Positions 1 through 5,717 of a DNA stretch of 6,941 bases are shown here, piece after piece. The DNA lies in the NCBI RefSeq assembly GCF_050943655.1, contig NZ_JBMNPQ010000077.1, positions 1 to 6,941 on the forward strand. The letters run 5' to 3'. The stretch is from Peptoniphilus_A sp050943655 (GTDB lineage Bacteria > Bacillota > Clostridia > Tissierellales > Peptoniphilaceae). The first letter of the stretch is position 1. Each line of letters opens with the position of its first letter. Position numbers and translations under genes: made by a program. The notes beneath the pieces were generated by a model that saw only the letters and a program-made list of their open reading frames with translations, ran no database searches and was not told the origin of the DNA.

Positions 1-1
1 T

Positions 2-36
2 CTGTCAAGGGCATAAGCTCCTACGCCCCTTGACAG
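2..36. repeat. 10-bp perfect inverted repeat at window edge
   Basis: CTGTCAAGGG (2-11) is matched exactly by its reverse complement CCCTTGACAG (27-36), with a 15-base spacer. A further C/G pair (12 with 25) can form if one base is bulged. On the plus strand it is followed by a short T-rich stretch (41-44), so it could be a weak terminator in that direction. On the minus strand the following sequence lies outside the window. It could also be a dispersed repeat or the end of a mobile element; nothing in the window decides between these. Confidence 0.6.
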
Positions 37-86
37 GTCCTTTTAAAAATTTATACTTGTAGTGCAATCAAATCATTTTTCTGTTT

Positions 87-116
87 TTGTCATTAAGGTT
101 TTTCTATGATTATAGT
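87..116 (+). promoter_or_regulatory. Candidate plus-strand promoter with overlapping minus-strand -10
   Basis: TTGTCA (87-92) and TATAGT (111-116) are separated by 18 bases and resemble a sigma-70/SigA promoter firing rightward. The -10 zone is near-palindromic: the minus strand reads a perfect TATAAT at 109-114, with a poor -35 (CTGAAC, 132-137) at 17 bases. No convincing gene lies downstream in either direction inside the window. A rightward transcript would run antisense into the GGT-like gene. The call rests on sequence match only. Confidence 0.3.
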
Positions 117-137
117 ATACCACCTTCCTCCGTTCAG

Positions 138-172
138 GATGACGAGTTAGTGGTAATCAACCACAACTCATC
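138..172. repeat. Imperfect hairpin downstream of the GGT-like gene
   Basis: GAGTT-A-GTGGT (144-154) pairs with ACCAC-AACTC (160-169) around a five-base loop, with A149 bulged. The outer GAT/ATC pairs (138-140 with 170-172) extend it across a three-base bulge. It lies about 30 bp past the stop codon of the GGT-like gene, where a terminator would be expected, but no T-run follows on either strand. It may instead act as an RNA 3'-end stabiliser or belong to a repeat or mobile-element relic. Confidence 0.45.
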
Positions 173-201
173 TTACAATAAGTAATATTCCCCTAAAGTC
201 T

Positions 202-1824
202 CTACCAGCTTGCGACGCATCCGTCGGTCCTTGGTTCTGTTCCGCCAGCGTATGCTCCGTTTTCTTTTTTTAGTATTATTTGTCCGCGGCCAAAGCTTAG
301 TCTATCTTTTGCTACTTCTACTTCATGGCCTCTATCCAAAAGTGATGTTACAAATTCCTGTGGCATTTCTTTTTCGACCAATACTTTTTTATCTTTAATC
401 CACTGCCATCTCGGTGCATCTAGTGCTGCTTGTGGGTTCATGTTGTAATCAATTAAATTTGATACTACTTGTAGGTGACCTTGCGGCTGCATGAATTCTC
501 CCATTACTCCAAATGGTCCAATCGCGTCATGATCTTTTGTGATAAAGCCTGGTATTATTGTGTGAAAGGATTTTTTAAGAGGCGCAATTACATTTACAGA
601 AGTTTCATCTAGGGAGAAGTTTGCTCCTCTATCTTGTAGGGCAATTCCAGTTTCTGGCACGACAATTCCGCTGCCAAATCCCTTGTAATTACTTTGAATG
701 TATGAGACCATGTTGCCGTCGCTATCAGCTGTTGCTATATAAACTGTGCTAGATCCATTAGGGTGACCTGCTAAAGGCATCATTGCTTCTTCTGTAATTA
801 ATTTTTTTCTAATTTTTGCATATTTATCTGATAAGAGTTCTTCGACACTTACCTTCATGAAGTTTTTGTCGGCGATATATTTATTTCCATCGGCAAAGGC
901 AAGCTTCATCGCCTCAATTTTTTGGTGGATGGAGTTAAAGTCGTCGCATTCAGCCATTTCAAATTCTTTTAAAATGTTTAGTGCCATAAGTGCAATAATT
1001 CCGTCGCCGTTTGGTGGAATCTCCCAAATGTCGTATCCTCGATAGTTGATGCTCACGGGATTTACCCAAGATGTTTCGTACTTTTCTAAGTCGCTCTTTC
1101 TTATGTAGCCACCAGTTTTTTTGGAGAAGGCGTCGATTTTTTCTGCAAGTTCTCCCTTATAAAAGTCTTCTGCATTAGTTTTTCCAATTATTTCTAAAGT
1201 TTTTGCGTGGTCTTTTAGTTTCCAAATGTCTCCTGCTTTTGGAGTTTTGCCACCGTCAGTAAAAACTTTAAAGAGTTCTTCAAATTCTTCGCCCTTTAAA
1301 TCTTTTTTAAATTCTAAAAAGGCATTCTCCCAAAGTCTTGAGACGATTGGTGATACGGGAAAGCCCTCGCGTGCGTAATAAATTGCAGGTTCAAGACATT
1401 CTATTAATTTTAAGTTTCCAAATTTTTTTGAAAGCTTGGCCCAAGTTGCGGGAACTCCAGGAACCATTACGGGAATCCATCCGCGTATCGGCATCTCTTT
1501 ATATCCCAAGTTTATAATCTCGTCTTTATTTATAAGTTCTGGCGCAAAGCCACTTCCGTTTATGCCGTGTAGTTTATCTTTAAAGTAAATTATTGCAAAG
1601 GCGTCTCCGCCAATTCCGTTTGAAGTGGGTTCAACGACAGTAAGACAAGCTGCTGTTGCAATTGCAGCATCAACTGCGTTGCCACCTTTTTTTAATATAT
1701 CAAGGCCGGCTGAAGCTGCAAGGTTTTGGCTTGTTGCAACCATTCCGCGCCTTCCAAAAGTCACAGTTCTTCTCGAAGAGTGATCGTATTTTAAACAGTC
1801 GAAATCAAAAATATTTTTTGACAT
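202..1824 (-). CDS. Gamma-glutamyltransferase-like Ntn-hydrolase (YwrD type)
   Basis: This is a 540-residue member of the GGT family, whose precursors self-cleave to expose a catalytic N-terminal Thr. The conserved GNAVDAAIA (48-56) and EPTSNGIGGD (65-74) segments are present. T360, in SSTVYIATADSDGN, aligns with the nucleophile T391 of E. coli GGT and would begin the small subunit. The C-terminal GGTEPRTDG (527-535) is also typical. There is no signal peptide, so it should act in the cytoplasm. PFGVMGEFMQPQGH (437-450) and the missing secretion signal fit the YwrD branch better than secreted GGT. Residues that bind the glutamate head group in E. coli are not conserved, so gamma-glutamyl substrates are not assured; a related amidase or acylase role is possible. 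The ATG at 1824 is chosen because AAAGGTG lies 6 bases upstream. A TTG at 1869 would coincide with the predicted transcript start. The gene has its own promoter, separated from the transporter by a terminator. Confidence 0.9.
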   Translation of the reverse strand: MSKNIFDFDCLKYDHSSRRTVTFGRRGMVATSQNLAASAGLDILKKGGNAVDAAIATAACLTVVEPTSNGIGGDAFAIIYFKDKLHGINGSGFAPELINKDEIINLGYKEMPIRGWIPVMVPGVPATWAKLSKKFGNLKLIECLEPAIYYAREGFPVSPIVSRLWENAFLEFKKDLKGEEFEELFKVFTDGGKTPKAGDIWKLKDHAKTLEIIGKTNAEDFYKGELAEKIDAFSKKTGGYIRKSDLEKYETSWVNPVSINYRGYDIWEIPPNGDGIIALMALNILKEFEMAECDDFNSIHQKIEAMKLAFADGNKYIADKNFMKVSVEELLSDKYAKIRKKLITEEAMMPLAGHPNGSSTVYIATADSDGNMVSYIQSNYKGFGSGIVVPETGIALQDRGANFSLDETSVNVIAPLKKSFHTIIPGFITKDHDAIGPFGVMGEFMQPQGHLQVVSNLIDYNMNPQAALDAPRWQWIKDKKVLVEKEMPQEFVTSLLDRGHEVEVAKDRLSFGRGQIILKKENGAYAGGTEPRTDGCVASW

Positions 1825-1830
1825 CTCGCA

Positions 1831-1837
1831 CACCTTT
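1831..1837 (-). promoter_or_regulatory. Ribosome binding site fixing the GGT-like start
   Basis: The minus strand reads AAAGGTG, 6 bases before the ATG at 1824. This supports a start there rather than at the in-frame TTG 15 codons upstream, whose codon lies at the predicted transcription start. Confidence 0.75.
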
Positions 1838-1873
1838 CTATTTAAATAAATTAAGTTAACTGCCAACAATCTT

Positions 1874-1902
1874 ATTATAATATAAGTGCAAAATAACTAC
1901 AA
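1874..1902 (-). promoter_or_regulatory. Promoter of the GGT-like gene
   Basis: A perfect TATAAT (1874-1879) lies 17 bases from TTGTAG (1897-1902), which matches the -35 consensus only in TTG. Transcription would start near 1867, giving a leader of about 43 bases before the ATG at 1824. The -35 hexamer shares bases 1901-1902 with the T-tract of the preceding terminator, so termination of the upstream operon and initiation of this gene are physically overlapped. Confidence 0.6.
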
Positions 1903-1936
1903 AAAAAGACATTCTGGATTATCCAAAATGTCTTTT
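1901..1936 (-). terminator. Intrinsic terminator of the hydrolase-transporter operon
   Basis: Arms 1904-1918 and 1922-1936 form a 15-bp stem with a three-base loop. The only irregularity is C1914/A1926, which in minus-strand RNA is a G-U wobble, so the structure is intact in that direction only. Seven Us (1901-1907) end it. It begins 7 bp after the transporter stop codon. Confidence 0.9.
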
Positions 1937-1943
1937 AATCTCT

Positions 1944-3341
1944 TTATACATAATTTATTTTTACTGCTATTGCCAAGAATATAAAGGCAAATACTGTCAG
2001 TATTATTCCAAGTGGCCACAAGAATTTGTACCATTTCTTTAGTGGAACATTGGCAAATCCCAAGAACATCAAAAGTGTTCCATAAGTGAACCAGAACATA
2101 TTAGTGATACCATCACCAAATTGGTAAGCGAGGATTGCAGTTTGTCTTGATAGTCCAACTATATCTGCTAGAGGAATGATAAGTGGCATAAGTGCTACTG
2201 CTTTTCCTGAACCAGATGGAACAAGTCCGTTTAGTAGTGAAACTATTATTACAATTCCTATTGCTGAAAGTGTTGTTGGCCAGCCAGAGATTAATTTTGA
2301 AAGTGCGTTGATTATTGGGTCGATTACTCCGCCTGTTTCAAGTATCCACTGTACACCTCTTGCAACTCCGACGATCATTGCGCCACCAACTGCGCCCTTT
2401 ATTCCGTCGATTATTGCATTTGTTGTGCCGTCTACGCCCATCTTGTTTAGTGCACCGCAGATGATTGCAAATAGGAAGAACATTCCAGTCATCTCGTTCA
2501 TGCCCCAGCCAAGTTTAAGCATTCCATACATTACTATTACAAATATGATTAGTAGTGCAAGAAGTGATAGTCTTTGACCTGTAGTGAAGTCTTTTCCTTC
2601 GAACTGAGTTAGGTCGATTGCCATCTTGCTTGTGTCAACATCTTTTGTAAGAGAAAGTTCTGGATTTTTCTTAACTTTTCTTGCGTACCTTAGAGTGTAT
2701 AGTATTGCTGTTAGTACGAAAACTAGATACACAACAGTTCTAAATTGAAAACCTGAGAACATCTCAAGTTCTGCAACTTCGTGTGCAACTCCAACTGTGT
2801 AGACATTTGTTGGTCCAACGGCAAAGGATACGAGTAGTCCTAAAATTACTACGGCTGCCGCAGTCATTGCGTCGTAACCCAAGGCGATAATTATTGGTAT
2901 GATGATTGGAACAAATGGAACTGCCGCCTCAACCCAACCCAAGAATCCGCCGAGGATTGAGAAGAAAATCATTATGATGACGATCATGGCATTGCCCTTG
3001 TCGCCAAATTTGTCGATAAGTTTATTTATTCCCATACCAAGTGCGCCACTTCGGTTTAGAACTTCGATGGAGCCACCGACGATTAGTATCAAGAATACAA
3101 CATTTCCTGCGCCGATTAGTCCTTCGGGAACTGCTTTAAAGAAATCCAAGAAGGACACTGGAGTTCTCTCTACAACGTGGTAGGAAGTAGGGTCAATTAC
3201 TGTCTTGCCGTTAACTGTTTCTCTGATGAAAGCGCCCGGGCTAATTACATAGGACAAAAGTCCACAAGCAACTATTACTAAAAATAGTAAGAGATAAGGG
3301 TTTACATTTTTATTCTTCTGTTTGTCTTTCTTTTCTTTCAT
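1944..3341 (-). CDS. YfcC/DcuC-type membrane transporter
   Basis: This 465-residue polytopic membrane protein resembles the YfcC family (DcuC-like, ion transporter superfamily), whose members carry C4-dicarboxylates, amino acids or peptides, often with few proven substrates. A lysine-rich cytoplasmic tail (1-12) precedes the first membrane helix (about 14-33). About a dozen hydrophobic segments follow, including roughly 79-95, 117-135, 139-156, 160-178, 203-217, 258-276, 284-298, 358-373, 380-395 and 440-462. A charged loop at about 218-256 separates two halves. The second half has the re-entrant-type motifs VPSGSGKA (374-381) and QFGDGITN (407-414), which match the family. The Shine-Dalgarno TAGGTG overlaps the stop codon of the upstream AbgB-like hydrolase and only 9 bp separate the genes, so translation is probably coupled and the carrier likely imports the hydrolase substrate. 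It is not an AbgT-family protein by eye, although that family is in the same superfamily. Substrate is unknown. Confidence 0.85.
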   Translation of the reverse strand: MKEKKDKQKNKNVNPYLLLFLVIVACGLLSYVISPGAFIRETVNGKTVIDPTSYHVVERTPVSFLDFFKAVPEGLIGAGNVVFLILIVGGSIEVLNRSGALGMGINKLIDKFGDKGNAMIVIIMIFFSILGGFLGWVEAAVPFVPIIIPIIIALGYDAMTAAAVVILGLLVSFAVGPTNVYTVGVAHEVAELEMFSGFQFRTVVYLVFVLTAILYTLRYARKVKKNPELSLTKDVDTSKMAIDLTQFEGKDFTTGQRLSLLALLIIFVIVMYGMLKLGWGMNEMTGMFFLFAIICGALNKMGVDGTTNAIIDGIKGAVGGAMIVGVARGVQWILETGGVIDPIINALSKLISGWPTTLSAIGIVIIVSLLNGLVPSGSGKAVALMPLIIPLADIVGLSRQTAILAYQFGDGITNMFWFTYGTLLMFLGFANVPLKKWYKFLWPLGIILTVFAFIFLAIAVKINYV

Positions 3342-3347
3342 TTTTTA

Positions 3348-3353
3348 CACCTA
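3348..3353 (-). promoter_or_regulatory. Transporter ribosome site overlapping the hydrolase stop
   Basis: The minus strand reads TAGGTG, 6 bases before the transporter ATG at 3341. Its TAG (3351-3353) is the stop codon of the upstream M20 gene. This arrangement favours translational coupling. The same TAGGTG arrangement recurs at the pabB/DAHP synthase junction. Confidence 0.7.
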
Positions 3354-4793
3354 GCTTTCTATATTAGGGTCTCTGATTTTTAAATCTTCAGGGATTGGTG
3401 CTTCGTATTTTCCGATGACGCTATCAAATTCTTCGTGCGCCTTTTCGATTACTTCAGGCTCAAGTGCTGCTTTAAGTCCGCAAGTTGCAAGGGATCCAAT
3501 AGCTGAGTAGAGTGTCTTTTTGCCGATTGAGCCACCTGCAGATGAGCACATTTGCCATGTGTGAAGTGGTGTGCCAACAGGAGATGCTGCCAAAAACATT
3601 TGAGCAGTTGGAACGTAGTGGGAAAGCTCTCCAACATCTGATGAAATTACTTCCATCTTGCCATATTTTCCGTCAAATGGTGCGAGCTCTGTTGCAATGT
3701 GGTTTGCAATCTGCTCTTTTGCAAGCTCATCGCCGTAGAGATATGTCATATTTTCTACGGCTGCCTTTTTAGTGTTATCATCTAATGTTTCATAAAGTTC
3801 TTTTGCAAGTTTAAGGTCGTCTTCGTCAAACTTAGGTGTGCCAAATTCTTTAATTGAGTCGTATAAAACTCCAGATAAATATAAATTTGGACTAAAGTCT
3901 GCAAGGGCACCCTTTAGATTTATTTCGACTTCGACGCCAGCCATTAGAGCTGCGCCCTTTGCAATATTATTTATTCTCTCGTAAATGTTTAGTGCGTCGT
4001 CAATTTTGGCAGCTCTTATGAAATAATAAAGAGTTGCGTGAGACTGTACAACATTAGGTGCGTTGCCGCCAACGTCTAGATATGCGTAGTGAATTCTTGC
4101 ACTGTCCACAACGTGCTCGCGAAGATAATTTACTCCAACATTCATAAGTTCACATGCATCTAGGGCTGATCTTCCAAGTTGTGGTGCTGCTGCAGCGTGA
4201 GATGTTGTGCCCTTAAAGTTATAAGTTACGATTATATTTGCAAGGCTTCCGCCGTTCCAAATTGCATTTTTGGATTCGGGATGCCATGTAAGCATTATAT
4301 CTATTCCTTCATAATATCCGTCGCGGCCGATAAATGTCTTTGCACCGTCACGTTCTTCTGAAGGTGCACCAACGACAACGACGCTTGCGTCTAATTTTTC
4401 ATTTTCAATTAAATCTTTTAAAACAACTGCGCCACCAAGAGCTCCCACTCCCAATATATTGTGACCGCAGCCGTGGCCAGCTCCTCCTGGAACAAGTTCC
4501 TCCTTGGTAGCTGATCCTCTTTTTTGAGAAAGGCCTGGTAGAGCATCGTACTCTACAGAAAAACCAATGACTGGACCGCTATTTCCATAAGTTGCCTTAA
4601 ATGCTGTTTCCATTCCAGAGATTGGATTTTCAATTTCAAAACCTTCGTCTTTTAAAAACTCCATCAATTTTTTACTAGATTCGTATTCGATTAGACCTGG
4701 TTCTGGATGTTCCCAGATGTAATCGGCTAAATTGGAAAATTTATCAAAATTCTCATCTAATACTTTTCTTACATCATCTGCATAGTTTTTCAT
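3351..4793 (-). CDS. AbgB-like M20 metallo-amidohydrolase
   Basis: This 480-residue M20 peptidase-family hydrolase has close to the length of E. coli AbgB, a subunit of p-aminobenzoyl-glutamate hydrolase. Metal-site motifs are seen in order: EYDALPG (81-87), GHGCGHN (106-112), PSEE (144-147) and HPE (171-173). The dimerisation lid carries the SHA motif (198-200). The C-terminal catalytic part has SSDVGELSHYVPTAQ (384-398) and GTPLHTWQ (407-414), with H411 as the likely last metal ligand. The DVG...S...PTAQ stretch is what points to AbgB rather than to N-acyl amino acid hydrolases (AbgA/IAL type). No signal peptide is present, so it acts in the cytoplasm. No AbgA partner is in the window. The ATG at 4793 has a strong AAGGAGGAAG site (GGAGG at 4800-4804, 6-base spacing). 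It heads a two-gene operon with a transporter. Family membership is firm; hydrolysis of p-aminobenzoyl-glutamate is inferred, and other amide or dipeptide substrates remain possible. Confidence 0.88.
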   Translation of the reverse strand: MKNYADDVRKVLDENFDKFSNLADYIWEHPEPGLIEYESSKKLMEFLKDEGFEIENPISGMETAFKATYGNSGPVIGFSVEYDALPGLSQKRGSATKEELVPGGAGHGCGHNILGVGALGGAVVLKDLIENEKLDASVVVVGAPSEERDGAKTFIGRDGYYEGIDIMLTWHPESKNAIWNGGSLANIIVTYNFKGTTSHAAAAPQLGRSALDACELMNVGVNYLREHVVDSARIHYAYLDVGGNAPNVVQSHATLYYFIRAAKIDDALNIYERINNIAKGAALMAGVEVEINLKGALADFSPNLYLSGVLYDSIKEFGTPKFDEDDLKLAKELYETLDDNTKKAAVENMTYLYGDELAKEQIANHIATELAPFDGKYGKMEVISSDVGELSHYVPTAQMFLAASPVGTPLHTWQMCSSAGGSIGKKTLYSAIGSLATCGLKAALEPEVIEKAHEEFDSVIGKYEAPIPEDLKIRDPNIES

Positions 4794-4796
4794 ATA

Positions 4797-4806
4797 CTTC
4801 CTCCTT
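4797..4806 (-). promoter_or_regulatory. Strong ribosome binding site of the M20 gene
   Basis: The minus strand reads AAGGAGGAAG with 6 bases between GGAGG and the ATG at 4793, the strongest Shine-Dalgarno in the window. It sits 4 bases downstream of a perfect hairpin (4811-4836). Confidence 0.8.
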
Positions 4807-4810
4807 CCAC

Positions 4811-4836
4811 TTTAATTCACAAATAAGTGAATTAAA
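4811..4836 (-). promoter_or_regulatory. Perfect 10-bp dyad in the M20 leader
   Basis: TTTAATTCAC (4811-4820) and GTGAATTAAA (4827-4836) are exact inverted repeats around six bases. The dyad lies between the likely promoter region and the ribosome site of the AbgB-like gene. It could be an operator for a dimeric repressor or an RNA hairpin next to the Shine-Dalgarno. No T-run follows, so it is not a terminator. It matches no operator consensus that I recognise. Confidence 0.55.
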
Positions 4837-4873
4837 AAGAAACAATCTTTATATCTATTAAAAATGAAGTAGG

Positions 4874-4881
4874 ATAATATA
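4874..4881 (-). promoter_or_regulatory. Possible -10 region for the hydrolase-transporter operon
   Basis: Overlapping minus-strand -10-like hexamers TATATT (4876-4881) and TATTAT (4874-4879) lie about 40 bp upstream of the dyad. At 16-18 bases upstream only poor -35 candidates (TTTTCT or CTTTTC, 4897-4903) are seen. A promoter is expected in this 170-bp stretch because a terminator ends the upstream operon, but its exact place is uncertain. Confidence 0.3.
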
Positions 4882-4966
4882 GTAAAGCATAATTCTAGAA
4901 AAGTATTATTTATATTTACATATGAATATATTTTGCTCTACTTATAAATTTATTTTAAGATTTTGC

Positions 4967-4999
4967 AAAAAAAAGAATTACCACTCTTGTGATAATTCT
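4967..4999 (-). terminator. Intrinsic terminator of the PABA operon
   Basis: Arms 4974-4984 and 4989-4999 form an 11-bp stem around a four-base loop. The single C4982/A4992 irregularity is a G-U wobble only in minus-strand RNA. Eight Us (4967-4974) follow. It starts 4 bp after the stop codon of the PabC-like gene and separates the two operons. Confidence 0.9.
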
Positions 5000-5003
5000 A
5001 AAT

Positions 5004-5717
5004 TTAAAATCCAAATTTTTGCAAGTTTTTTAAAATTTTATCTGCCTCGTCAAATTTTTTAAACTCGAAGTCGTCTATTGACTCGACGCTTCTTATTCCC
5101 ATTAGGGAATTTGAGATAAAGCACTCGTCGAAATTTTTTATTTCATCACGCTTTATGACTCTTTCTTCTATTTTAAAAATCTCCATTAAATATTCACGCA
5201 TAGTTCCCCTTAAAAGTCCAGATGAAAGGGGAGGTGTATAAATCATATCGCCTTTTACAAAGAAGATATTTGAAAAGTCACATTCGCTCACTTCGCCTCT
5301 TTCGTTTAAAAAGAGCGCGTTGTCATATCCAAAACTTGCTGCAAGTCTGTGCTCGTAAATATTTTCGTAGTAGCACAGGTTCTTGTGATAAATCATCTTC
5401 GACGAAGAATTTCTCCTGGCATCAGAAATTTTAAGCCTAAAACTTTTGTAATCATCTCTGTAATTGTCTGGGCGACTTGTAATTATAAAATTTTTATCTG
5501 ATGCGATTATTTTTAGTGCGAAGTTTTTTTCATCTGAGTCTTCTATATATTTATAAATTTCGTCGGTGTCAATTTTTCTATCGATACCAAAAAACTCCAA
5601 GCTACTTTTTAGCCTATTTAAATGTTCTTTTAAAAATAATGGCGCTCCATTAACTACCTTTATGGTCTCAAAGGCACCCTTTCCAAATAAAAATCCATCA
5701 TCAAGCTCAATCTTCAT
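5004..5717 (-). CDS. pabC: Aminodeoxychorismate lyase-like class IV PLP enzyme
   Basis: This 237-residue class IV aminotransferase-fold protein is probably the lyase that releases pyruvate from 4-amino-4-deoxychorismate to give p-aminobenzoate, in the cytoplasm. It opens with DDGFLFGKGAFETIK (6-20). K112 in YHKNLCYYENI is the expected PLP Schiff-base lysine, followed by GEVSECDFSNIFF (141-153) and the cofactor phosphate loop SGLLRGTMRE (165-174). Branched-chain or D-amino acid aminotransferases share these motifs. The lyase is preferred because a PabB-like gene lies two genes upstream and the protein is short. The ATG at 5717 overlaps the end of the DAHP synthase gene by 11 bp, with AGGTA 6 bases upstream, and an in-frame TAG four codons before the ATG rules out a longer start. 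The N-terminus is therefore about 10 residues shorter than E. coli PabC, losing the usual first strand. Confidence 0.8.
   Translation of the reverse strand: MKIELDDGFLFGKGAFETIKVVNGAPLFLKEHLNRLKSSLEFFGIDRKIDTDEIYKYIEDSDEKNFALKIIASDKNFIITSRPDNYRDDYKSFRLKISDARRNSSSKMIYHKNLCYYENIYEHRLAASFGYDNALFLNERGEVSECDFSNIFFVKGDMIYTPPLSSGLLRGTMREYLMEIFKIEERVIKRDEIKNFDECFISNSLMGIRSVESIDDFEFKKFDEADKILKNLQKFGF

Noticed and set aside
104..129. Mini-gene on the minus strand after GGAGGAAG, starting GTG
   Set aside because: The GTG touches the purine-rich tract with no spacing, the frame is only about 16 codons, and it overlaps promoter-like sequence.
138..172. Intrinsic terminator for the GGT-like gene
   Set aside because: A hairpin is present, but no T-tract follows it on either strand; the two real terminators in this window have seven or eight Us.
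1825..1869. TTG-initiated 15-residue N-terminal extension of the GGT-like protein
   Set aside because: The TTG lies at the predicted transcription start (near 1867) and has no ribosome site, while the ATG at 1824 has AAAGGTG at 6-base spacing.
2176..2577. Plus-strand open frame of 133 codons opposite the transporter gene
   Set aside because: It is the complement of a highly hydrophobic coding sequence; no family motif or ribosome site supports it. The same applies to the other plus-strand frames at 857-1045, 2899-3183, 3512-3772, 5566-5871 and 6335-6679.
4794..4966. Tetrahydrofolate riboswitch or other aptamer upstream of the hydrolase
   Set aside because: Given the folate theme I looked for a multi-helix GC-containing aptamer; the stretch is very AT-rich and offers only one simple hairpin.
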